Below, piece after piece: positions 1 through 8,415 of a stretch of DNA of 64,000 bases (positions within the stretch are counted from its first letter, which is position 1; each line of letters starts with the position of its first letter). The notes beneath the pieces are model-generated. The model did not search any database, was not told the DNA's origin, and was given only the letters and a program-made list of their open reading frames with translations. The DNA comes from Poriferisodalis sp965208485 (lineage in GTDB: Bacteria; Actinomycetota; Acidimicrobiia; Acidimicrobiales; Poriferisodalaceae), in NCBI RefSeq assembly GCF_965208485.1, contig NZ_OZ242344.1:310001-374000 (forward strand), read 5' to 3'. The translations under genes were made by a program, and so were the position numbers.

Positions 1-1233
1 CTCCACCGTCAACGTGTCGAAGAAGGTGTCGTTGCGCACCGACAACCGGCCTGACGCGCCGCCCAGGGCGCTGCGCGGCGTACCGCCCGATCCGATGGAC
101 TGCAGGCCGGCAGCGAGCGCTGCGGTCAGGCGCTGCACCCGTCCGGCAATCTCGGCCAAGCCTTCGGGGCCGTGCCAGACCGCGTACATCGAGGCCATGA
201 CCGCGAGCAGCACCTGCGCGGTGCAGATGTTGCTGGTGGCCTTCTCCCGCCGTATGTGCTGCTCGCGGGTCTGCAGCGCCAGCCGGTACGCGGGTCTGCC
301 GGCCGCGTCGACCGAGACGCCCACGAGCCGGCCGGGCATCGAGCGCCGGTGCTTCTCGCTGGTGGCCAGAAACGCCGCATGCGGGCCGCCGAAGCCCAGC
401 GGCACGCCGAACCGCTGCGAGCTGCCGACCACGATGTCGGCGCCCTGCTCACCGGGCGGCCGCAGGACACAGCAGGCCAGGAGGTCGGCAGTGACGGCTG
501 CGATCGCGCCGGTGCTGTGCAGAGCTTCGATCACCGGCTGAAGGTCGCGGACGGCGCCACTGCTGCCGGGATACGCCAGCAGCGCCCCATACACCTCCGT
601 CGGCTGCAGTTCGGTGCCGGGATCGCCGACGACGATGTCAATGCCGAGCGGTCTGGCGCGTGTGACGACCACGTCGATGACCTGGGGGTGGCAGTCGGCA
701 TCGACGAAGAAGCGGTCGGGGCCGCTGCGTGTGATGCGGCGGGCCATGGCCATCGCCTCGGCTGCTGCCGTGCCCTCGCACAGCAGCGACGAGTTAGCGA
801 TCTCCATGCCTACGAGGTCGCACACCATTGTCTGGTAGTTGAGCAATGCCTCCAGGCGACCTTGGGAGATCTCCGGTTGGTAGGGGGTGTACGCGGTGTA
901 CCACGACGGGTTCTCGAGGACGCTGCGACGGATGACTGCCGGGGTGAGCGTGCCGTAGTAGCCGAGCCCGATCAGCGAATGCACCGGTGTGTTGGCGTTC
1001 GCCAGCCAGCGCATCGCAGCGGTGGCTTCCGTCTCGGTCAAGGGACGGTCGATGCCGTCGAGCACGATCGGCTCGTCGATGCGGATCTCGGCAGGAACCG
1101 CTGTGTCGACGAGATCGGCGAGCGAGCTGAACCCGAGTCGCTTGAGCATGGCAGTGACATCGTCGGGCCGCAGGCCGATGTGACGCGACGCGAATTCGCC
1201 GCCTGCGTTCGTGCCTACATGGGGCTCGCTCAT
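1..1233 (-). CDS. gcvP: Glycine dehydrogenase (decarboxylating), P-protein, partial
   Basis: The N-terminal 411 residues of the glycine cleavage P-protein; the 3' part lies beyond the left edge, so the PLP lysine is not visible. The start reads MSEPHVGTNAGGEFASRHIG. Family landmarks follow: the LIGLGYYGT block, the WYTAYTPYQPEISQGRLEAL block, and GTAAAEAMAMARR. P-protein decarboxylates glycine and passes the aminomethyl group to lipoylated GcvH. The ATG at 1233 has a GAGG ribosome site about 9 nt upstream. It lies 58 bp downstream of gcvT on the same strand, so gcvT-gcvP is probably one operon. No gcvH is in the window. No stop codon in view, hence partial. Confidence 0.95.
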   Translation of the reverse strand, partial: MSEPHVGTNAGGEFASRHIGLRPDDVTAMLKRLGFSSLADLVDTAVPAEIRIDEPIVLDGIDRPLTETEATAAMRWLANANTPVHSLIGLGYYGTLTPAVIRRSVLENPSWYTAYTPYQPEISQGRLEALLNYQTMVCDLVGMEIANSSLLCEGTAAAEAMAMARRITRSGPDRFFVDADCHPQVIDVVVTRARPLGIDIVVGDPGTELQPTEVYGALLAYPGSSGAVRDLQPVIEALHSTGAIAAVTADLLACCVLRPPGEQGADIVVGSSQRFGVPLGFGGPHAAFLATSEKHRRSMPGRLVGVSVDAAGRPAYRLALQTREQHIRREKATSNICTAQVLLAVMASMYAVWHGPEGLAEIAGRVQRLTAALAAGLQSIGSGGTPRSALGGASGRLSVRNDTFFDTLTVE

Positions 1234-1291
1234 GGGTAACGCCTCTTCTGAATCACGACTTCTGATCACTCGCCTCGATCACAGCTGTCCA

Positions 1292-2437
1292 TCACGTCGG
1301 CCGCCAGTAGCGGTGCTCGGTGAATGGCAGCGGGGCGATCCGGCACGGCTCGGGCCCCTTGCGGCCTTCGGCGAACATCTCGGTGCCGTCGGCCGAGTGC
1401 TCTGTTGCCACATAGGCCATGGCGACGGGCGCATCGACAGTCGGCCCGAAGCCGCCGCTCGTCACCATGCCGATCTGGTTGCCGCTGGCATCTGCCAGCA
1501 CTGCGCCGTCGCGTATGGGTCGGCGTCCTTCGGCGGAGACGCCCACTCGCTGTCGCGGTGCGCTCCTGGTCAGCTGCGCCGTGATGACGTCTGCACCGGG
1601 GAAGCCGCCCTCGGCGCGCCGGCGTTTGGGTATCGACCAGCCGAGACCCGCCTCGGCAGGTGTGGTCGTCTCGGTGAGTTCGTGGCCGACCAGGGGAAGG
1701 CCTGCTTCGAGACGCAGAGTGTCGCGAGCACCGAGCCCCGCAGGAGCGACTTCGGCGGAGCCCAGCAGCAACTGCGCGACGTGTGACGCCTCGCTCGAAG
1801 GCATGGCGATTTCGAATCCATCCTCGCCCGTGTAGCCGCAGCGTGAGACTTCGCAGTCGACGCCGTCGATGGACAGCGTCGCCGTCGACATGAACGCCAA
1901 GTCCGCGGCTGCAGGCACCCAACGGGCGAGAACCGGCGCGGCCGCGGGGCCTTGCAGGGCCAGCAGCGCCACGTCCGTCCGCACCCTGATGCGCACGCTC
2001 CCGTCGTCGCTGCCTCCGTTGACGCCACGCAGCATGTCCAGATCGGCGCCGGTGCGCACGGCGTTGATCACGATGCGCAGGTGGCTTCCGAGATTGGACA
2101 CGATGAGATCGTCGAGCACTCCACCCGCGGCTGTCGTGAACAGCGTGTAGCGCATTCGCCCAGGTGCCAGGCTGACGATCGAGCCTGGTGCGCACTGTTC
2201 CAGCCAGGTCGCGACATCGCCAAGCTCGCCGGTGCCGGCGGGGTGCAGTTCGACGATGCCCATGTGGCTCACGTCGAACAGGCCGGCGGCAGTCCTCGTC
2301 GAGCGGTGCTCTGCCACGGTGCCGTCGCCGTAGCGCATCGGCAGTGCGTGACCGCCGAAGTTGACCATCCGGCCGCCGAGTTCAGTGTGCAGATCGAACA
2401 GCGGGGTGCGAAGACCGCCGGTGTCTGGGTCAATCAT
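1292..2437 (-). CDS. gcvT: Aminomethyltransferase, glycine cleavage T-protein
   Basis: 381 residues, the normal length for T-protein, which transfers the methylene group from aminomethyl-GcvH to tetrahydrofolate and releases ammonia. The N-terminus (TPLFDLHTELGGRMVNFGGH, then the VSHMG folate-fold motif) and the later GYTGEDGFEI and GLGARDTLRLEAGLPL blocks are typical GcvT signatures. The ATG at 2437 is 27 bp after the stop of the upstream ArsC-like gene and lacks a clear Shine-Dalgarno, so it may be read through from that gene. It feeds methylene-THF into the same folate pool as fhs and the corrinoid operon farther right. Confidence 0.95.
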   Translation of the reverse strand: MIDPDTGGLRTPLFDLHTELGGRMVNFGGHALPMRYGDGTVAEHRSTRTAAGLFDVSHMGIVELHPAGTGELGDVATWLEQCAPGSIVSLAPGRMRYTLFTTAAGGVLDDLIVSNLGSHLRIVINAVRTGADLDMLRGVNGGSDDGSVRIRVRTDVALLALQGPAAAPVLARWVPAAADLAFMSTATLSIDGVDCEVSRCGYTGEDGFEIAMPSSEASHVAQLLLGSAEVAPAGLGARDTLRLEAGLPLVGHELTETTTPAEAGLGWSIPKRRRAEGGFPGADVITAQLTRSAPRQRVGVSAEGRRPIRDGAVLADASGNQIGMVTSGGFGPTVDAPVAMAYVATEHSADGTEMFAEGRKGPEPCRIAPLPFTEHRYWRPT

Positions 2438-2464
2438 CGACTCAGGGATTTCTGCCGGTGCGTC

Positions 2465-2824
2465 TCAGTCGGCCAGCAGTGCGGCGATGCGATCCTTCGG
2501 ACGTCCGACGATGGCTCGATTGCCGCGTACGACGACAGGGCGCTGCATGAGCGCCTTGCGCTGGCTCAGCAGGTCCACCACGGCTCCGGCATTGCCGACA
2601 TAGTCGTCAGGGTTCAGGTTCAGCTTCTTGAACTGCGAGTCCTTGCGCACGAGGTCTTCGACGGGGTCCTCGAGTATCGACACCAAGTGCTCGAGCGTCT
2701 CGCGGTCGGGCGGTGTCTTCATGTACAGGACGACATCGGCCTCCACTCCAGCTTCCTCGGCGACCGCCAAGGCATTCCGGGAGGAGTTTCAGTGGGGGTT
2801 GTGATAGATCGTCACTTCTGCCAT
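2465..2824 (-). CDS. ArsC/Spx-family thioredoxin-fold protein with predicted selenocysteine
   Basis: 119 residues if the TGA at 2789-2791 is decoded as selenocysteine. Starting at ATG 2824 the protein opens MAEVTIYHNPH-U-NSSRNALAVAEEAG. The U sits exactly at the catalytic Cys of the ArsC/YffB fold (HNPxCxxSRxxL). The rest (KTPPDRETLEHLV, then LMQRPVVVRGNRAIVGRP) is an ordinary ArsC-like protein, so the frame is intact on both sides of TGA. A 6-bp stem with a GGTC loop follows the TGA (separate entry). The window also holds a selenocysteine formate dehydrogenase, so the decoding machinery is expected in this genome. The substrate is unknown: arsenate reductase or a thiol/selenol oxidoreductase. 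The start is leaderless. A conventional gene finder would start it at 2770 and lose the active site. Confidence 0.8.
2755..2791 (-). promoter_or_regulatory. Putative bacterial SECIS for the ArsC-like gene
   Basis: Reading the minus strand, the UGA is followed after 16 nt by CTTGGC-GGTC-GCCGAG, a 6-bp stem (one G-U pair) with a G-rich loop. Bacterial SECIS hairpins sit within about 40 nt of the UGA and show G residues in the apical loop for SelB binding. Position and loop agree with that, but no folding was computed. Confidence 0.55.
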
Positions 2825-2831
2825 GAGGCCG

Positions 2832-2837
2832 AAGCTA
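2832..2837 (-). promoter_or_regulatory. -10 box of leaderless ArsC-like transcript
   Basis: TAGCTT lies 7 nt before ATG 2824 with no Shine-Dalgarno in between. This is the spacing expected if transcription starts at the A of the start codon. It supports the long start that includes the TGA codon. Confidence 0.5.
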
Positions 2838-2908
2838 CCTGCGCAAGCGGACCAATAATGGACATGTGGGCATGAACGTCACGGCAGCAATCGTCGTGGC
2901 AGCAATCG

Positions 2909-4144
2909 TCACGGCAATAGGGCCGAGAGCGGCCTCTCCGTGCTCAGCGGGGTGGTCGAGGCGTCGGCGGCTTCGACTTCTTCGCGTGTGACGCCCAGCA
3001 TGAACAGGATCGCGTCCAGATACGGGACGTTCACGGTGGCGTCTGCCGACTCGGCCACGATCGGCTTGGCGTTGAAGGCGATGCCGAGCCCGGCCGCCGT
3101 CAGCATGGGGAGGTCGTTGGCGCCGTCGCCCACTGCCACGATCTGCTCCAGCGGCACGCCTTCGATGTAGGCGAGCTGCCGCAGCAGCCGGGCCTTGGCT
3201 TCGGCGTCGATCACGTCACCGACCACTTCGCCGGTCAGCCTGCCGTCGCGGATCTCGAGCTCGTTGGCGTATGCGTGGTCGAACTTGAACCGCTTCGCCA
3301 GGTGATCGGTGAAGTGCGTGAAGCCGCCGGAGATGATGGCGACCTTGTAGCCCAGTCGTTTCAACGTGCGGGCGAACGTGCGGGCGCCGCGGGTCAGATT
3401 CATATGGACGATCGCAGAGTCGATGATCTCGGTCGGCTGGCCGGCCAGCAGCCGCACCCGCTTGCGCAGGGCCGTCTCGAAGTCGATCTCGCCGGCCATC
3501 GCGGCCGCGGTGAGCTCGGCTGAGCGCGCCTCGTGCCCTGCTTCCGCGGCCAGCAGGTCGATCACCTCGTTGCGAATGAGCGTCGAATCGACATCCATCA
3601 CGATCATGCGCGTCGAGCGCCGCGACAGGCCGTGCGGCTGAACGGCGATGTCGATGCGCCGATCCGCAGCGACTTGGATCAGGTCGGTGCGGAGATTGTC
3701 GCTCCGCGCACCCTCGACCAGGAACTCGTAGCTCCACACCGGGAAGCGGGAGAGCCGGTGGATGCGATCGATGTTCCCGCCGCTGGTGGCGATGGCACCG
3801 GTCACGACCGACAGGTCCGCAGGGCTGAGCTCGGGAGCGAGGGCAGTGACCACGAGGCGTTCCGCATGGCGGGTCGGCGTGGCGTCGACGACCTCGAAGT
3901 TCATTTCCAAACCTCGCTCGTAGCCGAACAGCAGTACCTCCTTGACGAGGTCTCGGCCTGCGGGAACCGTGATGGCGAGGCCGAGGGTGAGCTGCTGACG
4001 CACCACGACCTGCTCCATGTCCTGAACCTCGGCGCCAGCACCCGAGAGCAGGCTGAGCAGATTCGTGGTGATGCCCGGGCCGTCGGGACCGGTCACCCGG
4101 ATGAGAATCGTGTCCCTCGGCGCTGCCTGGTCGTCCGGGTTCAT
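2909..4144 (-). CDS. serB: Phosphoserine phosphatase with N-terminal ACT domains
   Basis: 411 residues from ATG 4144. The N-terminus is an ACT-type regulatory region (ILIRVTGPDGPGITTNLLSL, residues about 12-90, with a second ACT-like half to about 170). The C-terminal HAD phosphatase carries all motifs: nucleophile MDVDSTLIRNEVIDLLA, motif II ISGGFTHFTD, and motif IV VGDGANDLPML. It hydrolyses L-phosphoserine to serine, the last step of the serine pathway whose first step may be the serA-like gene at 11.6 kb. A longer reading from 4219 is open, but its extra 25 residues look unrelated to the family. A TAGCCT box lies 10 nt before the ATG, suggesting a very short leader. Confidence 0.93.
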   Translation of the reverse strand: MNPDDQAAPRDTILIRVTGPDGPGITTNLLSLLSGAGAEVQDMEQVVVRQQLTLGLAITVPAGRDLVKEVLLFGYERGLEMNFEVVDATPTRHAERLVVTALAPELSPADLSVVTGAIATSGGNIDRIHRLSRFPVWSYEFLVEGARSDNLRTDLIQVAADRRIDIAVQPHGLSRRSTRMIVMDVDSTLIRNEVIDLLAAEAGHEARSAELTAAAMAGEIDFETALRKRVRLLAGQPTEIIDSAIVHMNLTRGARTFARTLKRLGYKVAIISGGFTHFTDHLAKRFKFDHAYANELEIRDGRLTGEVVGDVIDAEAKARLLRQLAYIEGVPLEQIVAVGDGANDLPMLTAAGLGIAFNAKPIVAESADATVNVPYLDAILFMLGVTREEVEAADASTTPLSTERPLSALLP

Positions 4145-4290
4145 TGGTTTGAGCAGGCTACTTCGCCCTCGAATCGGGCCAAGATCGTGCCGTGAATGCC
4201 CGTCATGAGCGCAGAACATGGACTATTGCGGTGGTGCGGGCGGAAACTCAGGTACGGGCGTTCAGGTGAAGCGAACAGGCGGCCGGGGCG

Positions 4291-4296
4291 TAGGCT
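4291..4296 (+). promoter_or_regulatory. -10 box of leaderless ilvD transcript
   Basis: TAGGCT followed by exactly 6 nt and then the ilvD ATG at 4303; no ribosome-binding site between. Same arrangement as several other genes in this window. Confidence 0.55.
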
Positions 4297-4302
4297 GAAC
4301 AC

Positions 4303-6138
4303 ATGCCGAGCTACCGATCTGTCACCTCCACAGCGGGCCGAAATCAGGCCGGGGCTCGAGCATTGTGGCGAGCCACCGGCATGACCGACGAGGACTTCGG
4401 CAAGCCGATCATCGCCATCTCCAACTCGTTCACGCAGTTCGTGCCCGGTCACGTCCACTTGAAGGATCTCGGCCAACTGGTCGCCCGCGAGATCGAGGCT
4501 GCCGGGGGCGTGGCGAAGGAGTTCAACACCATCGCCGTCGACGACGGCATTGCCATGGGCCACGACGGGATGCTCTACAGCCTGCCGTCGCGAGATCTCA
4601 TCGCTGACGCCGTCGAGTACATGGTGAATGCGCACTGCGCCGACGCGTTGGTGTGCATCTCGAACTGCGACAAGATCACTCCGGGGATGCTCAACGCCGC
4701 CATGCGGCTGAACGTCCCCACGGTGTTCGTCTCGGGCGGCCCGATGGAGGCCGGCAAGACCAAGCTGGCGACGCAGAAGGTGGACCTCATCAACGTGATG
4801 GTGGTGGCCGCCGACGACTCGGTCAGCGACGAGGACGTGGCCGAGATGGAGCGATCGGGCTGCCCGACATGCGGCTCGTGCTCGGGCATGTTCACTGCCA
4901 ACTCCATGAACTGCCTCACCGAGGCGCTCGGCTTGTCGCTGCCCGGCAACGGGACCGTGGTGGCGACCCACTCAGACCGTCGTGAGCTGTTCCTCGAGGC
5001 AGGGCGCCTCGTGGTGGACCTGTGCCGCCGCTACTACCAGGAGGACGACGAATCGGTGCTGCCCCGGTCGATCGGCAGCTTCGAGGCGTTCGAGAACGCG
5101 ATGACGCTCGACATCGCGATGGGCGGGTCCACCAACACGATCCTGCACCTGCTGGCCGCTGCCCAGGAAGCGGAGCTCGACTTCACGATGGCCGACATCG
5201 ACCGGCTGTCTCGCAAGGTGCCCAACATCTGCAAGGTGGCGCCGGCATCAGAGTTCTTCCATGTCGAGGACGTGCACCGCGCCGGCGGCGTTATGGGGAT
5301 CATGGCCGAGCTGAACCGGGCTGGGCTCATCGCCAACCAGGTGCCGACGGTGCACTCGCCGACCATGTTCGAGGCCATTTCCCGATGGGATGTGGCGACG
5401 AACGACGACGCGTCGCTGGCCGAGTTCTTCCAGGCGGGTCCGGCGGGCATACCGACGCAGGTGGCGTTCAGCCAGTCCGAGCGCTACCGCACGCTGGATA
5501 TCGACCGCGAGCGCGGCTGTATCCGATCGGTCGATTGCGCGTACTCCGCCGACGGCGGGCTGGCCATCCTGTACGGCAACCTCGCGCCCGACGGCTGTGT
5601 GGTGAAGACTGCCGGGGTGGATGAATCCATCTGGGTGTTCTCCGGCCCGGCGCACGTGGTCGAGAGCCAGGACGAAGCGGTCGAGCACATTCTCGGCGAT
5701 CAGGTGGTTGCCGGCGATGTCGTGGTGGTGCGCTATGAGGGTCCCAAGGGCGGCCCGGGCATGCAGGAGATGCTGTACCCCACCTCGTACCTGAAGTCGA
5801 AGGGTCTCGGCAAAGCGTGTGCGCTGGTCACCGACGGCCGCTTCTCGGGCGGCACCTCGGGACTGTCGATCGGCCACGTCTCGCCGGAAGCTGCGTCGGG
5901 CGGACTCATCGGACTGGTCCGCAATGGGGACATCATCGAGATCGACATCCCGAACCGCACGATCAACCTGGCCGTCGACGATGCCGAGCTGGAAAGGCGC
6001 CGTGCCGCTCAGGACGCCGCGGGCTGGCAGCCGGTCGAGCCCCGGCCACGCCAGGTCAGCACAGCGCTGCGCGCCTATGCCGCCATGGCGACCAGCGCCG
6101 ACCGGGGCGCGGTCCGCGATCTCTCGCTGCTTGGCTGA
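4303..6138 (+). CDS. ilvD: Dihydroxy-acid dehydratase
   Basis: 611 residues, full length. Dehydrates 2,3-dihydroxy-isovalerate and its homologue to the 2-keto acids of valine, leucine and isoleucine biosynthesis. Visible signatures: the AGxNQAGARALWRATGM-like N-terminus, SNCDKITPGM with an Fe-S ligand Cys, GCPTCGSCSGMFTANSMNCL with further cluster cysteines, MALDIAMGGSTNT-like block (TLDIAMGGSTNTILHLLA), and the C-terminal DGRFSGGTSGLSIGHVSPEA. The length and C-terminus argue for the IlvD rather than the Edd branch. It is divergent from serB, and its own leaderless promoter fits monocistronic expression. Confidence 0.96.
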   Translation: MPSYRSVTSTAGRNQAGARALWRATGMTDEDFGKPIIAISNSFTQFVPGHVHLKDLGQLVAREIEAAGGVAKEFNTIAVDDGIAMGHDGMLYSLPSRDLIADAVEYMVNAHCADALVCISNCDKITPGMLNAAMRLNVPTVFVSGGPMEAGKTKLATQKVDLINVMVVAADDSVSDEDVAEMERSGCPTCGSCSGMFTANSMNCLTEALGLSLPGNGTVVATHSDRRELFLEAGRLVVDLCRRYYQEDDESVLPRSIGSFEAFENAMTLDIAMGGSTNTILHLLAAAQEAELDFTMADIDRLSRKVPNICKVAPASEFFHVEDVHRAGGVMGIMAELNRAGLIANQVPTVHSPTMFEAISRWDVATNDDASLAEFFQAGPAGIPTQVAFSQSERYRTLDIDRERGCIRSVDCAYSADGGLAILYGNLAPDGCVVKTAGVDESIWVFSGPAHVVESQDEAVEHILGDQVVAGDVVVVRYEGPKGGPGMQEMLYPTSYLKSKGLGKACALVTDGRFSGGTSGLSIGHVSPEAASGGLIGLVRNGDIIEIDIPNRTINLAVDDAELERRRAAQDAAGWQPVEPRPRQVSTALRAYAAMATSADRGAVRDLSLLG

Positions 6139-6182
6139 GCGCGCTTGGCGGCGCACCCCTGACTCGAATCGGCGCAGCGCCG

Positions 6183-6188
6183 TAATCT
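6183..6188 (+). promoter_or_regulatory. -10 box of leaderless MFS carrier transcript
   Basis: TAATCT followed by 7 nt and the GTG start at 6196; no Shine-Dalgarno. Confidence 0.5.
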
Positions 6189-6195
6189 CGCGCCG

Positions 6196-7680
6196 GTGAT
6201 CGCCGTCGAGACAGCCGAGCATTCTGCAGTCCACTTGGACTCAGCGCGCGGCTGGGTGACGGCCTGCGGCGCCGCGATCGTCGTGATGGCCGGCTTCGGC
6301 AGCATTTACAGCTTCACGGCCTTCGCCAACGACATGGCGGAGGAGTTCGACACCGGACTCGGGCCGATCTCGATCGTGTTCGGCATCACGGTGTTCCTGT
6401 ACTTCGGCAGCGCCCTGCTGTCGGGCCGGCTCTATGACCGTTTCGGCATCGTGCCGTTGCTGATCGTCGGGGGCGCGCTGTTCGTCGGCGGGCTGGTGGC
6501 GACCTCGCAGGTGACGGTGCTGTGGCACGGGTACGTCCTGTACGGCGTCGGGCTCGGATTCGGCGGCGGGCTGTTCAATGCACCGTTGTTCGCCTTGACG
6601 GCCACATGGTTCGACAAGCATCGGGCCATGGCCCAAGGCCTGGTGGCGACCGGTTCGGGCCTCGGGACGATGATCTATGTCCCGTTCGCCCAGCGGCTCC
6701 TCGCCGAATACGGCTGGCGTGTCGGCATGCGCTGGCTGGCCGTGATTGCCACAGCGATTCTCGTCTTCGGGCTGCTGGTCATTCGCCAGCCGCCGCGGAC
6801 CCATGTCGGCAGCCCCCGCCGTCACCTGTCGCTGGTGGTGAGGACCGCAACGTTCTGGCAGATGGGAACCTCCGGCGTCTTGTTCACGATCGCCGTGATC
6901 GGCACCATCGGGCTCATCATCCCGTTCTCCATCGACGACGGGGTGGCAGAGCTGGCGGCGGGATGGCTGGTGTTCGTCGTCGGCCTGTCGAGCATCGTGG
7001 GCCGGCTTGCGCTGACGAGCCTGGCGCGGCCGCTGGGGTCGATCCGCTTGCTGAAGATCGCCTTCGGCGGACTGCCGGTGGCTTACACCATCTGGTTCAT
7101 CACCACGCGGGTCGACGCGCTCGGCACCAAGTACGGGCTGCTGGTGGTGTTCGCCGCCGTGCTCGGCGTCTCCTACGGCGGATTCGTGGCACTGCTGGGC
7201 GACGTCACCGCCTACCTGTTCGGTTTGGCGAACATCGGTGCGGTCGTCGGCATCTTCTTCTTCTTTTCCGGTACGGGCGCATTGATCGGCCCGCCATTGC
7301 TGGGCTTCACTCACGACGCGGCCGGCGGCGCCGGCGTGCCCATATTGATGGTGGGGGTGATCTCCCTCGCTGGCGTCCTGGTGCTCTTGCCGATGACCCG
7401 GCATCCACTTGCACTGGCGACCTACATCGGGCCCGGCGGGCAGCCGTCGGCTGCATCAGCCCCGCCACCGAGAGCGATGGTGCCGTCGCCGCAGCCGGCT
7501 GCGATCCCCACAGCGGGGTCGCCGACAGACGGTCTCGCGGCCGCCATGGCACGGCCTCTCACGGCTGCCCTGCGGAGCGCTCCTCCCGATGTGTTCTGGC
7601 CGATCCCCAGCGACGGCGTGCCGGACCGGAACGGCGCGGCAGCACCGGTCACTGTCTCGGACGTGGCTCGCAGCAACTGA
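6196..7680 (+). CDS. MFS transporter, oxalate/formate antiporter (OFA)-like
   Basis: 494 residues with about 12 predicted membrane segments. The first (AAIVVMAGFGSIYSFTAF) and second (ISIVFGITVFLYFGSALLSG) are followed by the MFS loop RLYDRFG, and GYVLYGVGLGFGGGLFNAP resembles monocarboxylate/OFA carriers. The last 75 residues form an Ala/Pro-rich cytoplasmic tail without clear domain. Monocarboxylate or formate export is plausible given the formate-producing C1 genes nearby, but the substrate is inference. GTG start chosen because of the leaderless -10 box. Confidence 0.8.
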   Translation: MIAVETAEHSAVHLDSARGWVTACGAAIVVMAGFGSIYSFTAFANDMAEEFDTGLGPISIVFGITVFLYFGSALLSGRLYDRFGIVPLLIVGGALFVGGLVATSQVTVLWHGYVLYGVGLGFGGGLFNAPLFALTATWFDKHRAMAQGLVATGSGLGTMIYVPFAQRLLAEYGWRVGMRWLAVIATAILVFGLLVIRQPPRTHVGSPRRHLSLVVRTATFWQMGTSGVLFTIAVIGTIGLIIPFSIDDGVAELAAGWLVFVVGLSSIVGRLALTSLARPLGSIRLLKIAFGGLPVAYTIWFITTRVDALGTKYGLLVVFAAVLGVSYGGFVALLGDVTAYLFGLANIGAVVGIFFFFSGTGALIGPPLLGFTHDAAGGAGVPILMVGVISLAGVLVLLPMTRHPLALATYIGPGGQPSAASAPPPRAMVPSPQPAAIPTAGSPTDGLAAAMARPLTAALRSAPPDVFWPIPSDGVPDRNGAAAPVTVSDVARSN

Positions 7681-7745
7681 GCAGGATCGCTGGTTCACTT
7701 GCAGGGTGCGAGGCCGGCAGCTCAACCACCGGGGAGAGATCAAGC

Positions 7746-8294
7746 GTGGGTGACCAACCGCTGAATCCGCAACCCACCGACGAGATGCTTCGGGCACCGG
7801 TGGAGGTGCTTGGCGGAACCGTGCAGGAGGGGTGGATCGACTACAACGGCCACCTCAACGCCGGCTACTACCTCGTCGCATTCGACGATGCCATCTCGCC
7901 GTGGATGGACTTCATCGGTCTGGGCACCGCGCACCGGGAGGTTCACGACATCACCACGTTCTCTGCGGAGAACCACATCACCTACCTGCGGGAGATCGGG
8001 CCGGAGGAGCCCTATGTGATCTCGGTTCAGCTGCTGGGCTTCGACCGCAAACGAGTGCATGCATTCCAGGTGATGACCCAGACCGACGACGATTACCTCG
8101 TCGCCACCTGCGAAGTCATGTCGCTGCACATCGACGGGCCGGCCAGGCGCGTAAGGACGATGGACGACGAGCCCTACCGGCGGCTGGGAGAGGTCTGGGA
8201 AGCGCATCAGCATCTTGCTTTGCCGCCCCAAGTCGGCCATGTGATCAACATCCGGCCATCCGTGGAGGCCCGGCTGCACCCAGATCTCCGCTGA
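7746..8294 (+). CDS. Hotdog-fold acyl-CoA thioesterase (4HBT-like)
   Basis: 182 residues from GTG 7746, preceded by GGGGAGA at -9 to -15. The segment GWIDYNGHLNAGYYLVAFDD is a 4-hydroxybenzoyl-CoA thioesterase-type hotdog motif with the DYNGH active-site element. Proteins of this type occur as the betainyl-CoA thioesterase of the carnitine degradation route, which yields glycine betaine. That would suit a neighbourhood devoted to betaine demethylation, but the specific substrate is inference. A much longer open frame running in from the carrier gene is a shadow and was not used. Confidence 0.78.
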   Translation: MGDQPLNPQPTDEMLRAPVEVLGGTVQEGWIDYNGHLNAGYYLVAFDDAISPWMDFIGLGTAHREVHDITTFSAENHITYLREIGPEEPYVISVQLLGFDRKRVHAFQVMTQTDDDYLVATCEVMSLHIDGPARRVRTMDDEPYRRLGEVWEAHQHLALPPQVGHVINIRPSVEARLHPDLR

Positions 8295-8403
8295 GACTCG
8301 GGCGCGGTCGCTCTCGTCACTGGTTCCCCTGAGCGAGGGTTCACGGGCTTCGCGTGCTCGTCCCGTGCTGCGGTCGCCCCGGTCAGGGTCGCGGTGCCGT
8401 GAC

Positions 8404-8409
8404 TAGGTT
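8404..8409 (+). promoter_or_regulatory. -10 box of leaderless DHPS-like transcript
   Basis: TAGGTT followed by 6 nt and ATG 8416; no Shine-Dalgarno. Confidence 0.5.
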
Positions 8410-8415
8410 GCAGCC

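Noticed and set aside
6150..6195. tRNA-like fragment (GACTCGAATC) between ilvD and the MFS gene
   Set aside because: Too short for a tRNA, no acceptor or anticodon stems, and the segment ends in the leaderless promoter of the MFS gene.
6522..8294. 590-codon open frame spanning the MFS carrier and the thioesterase
   Set aside because: Its first 1.2 kb is an out-of-frame shadow of the carrier; only the last 183 codons from GTG 7746, with a ribosome site, are the thioesterase.
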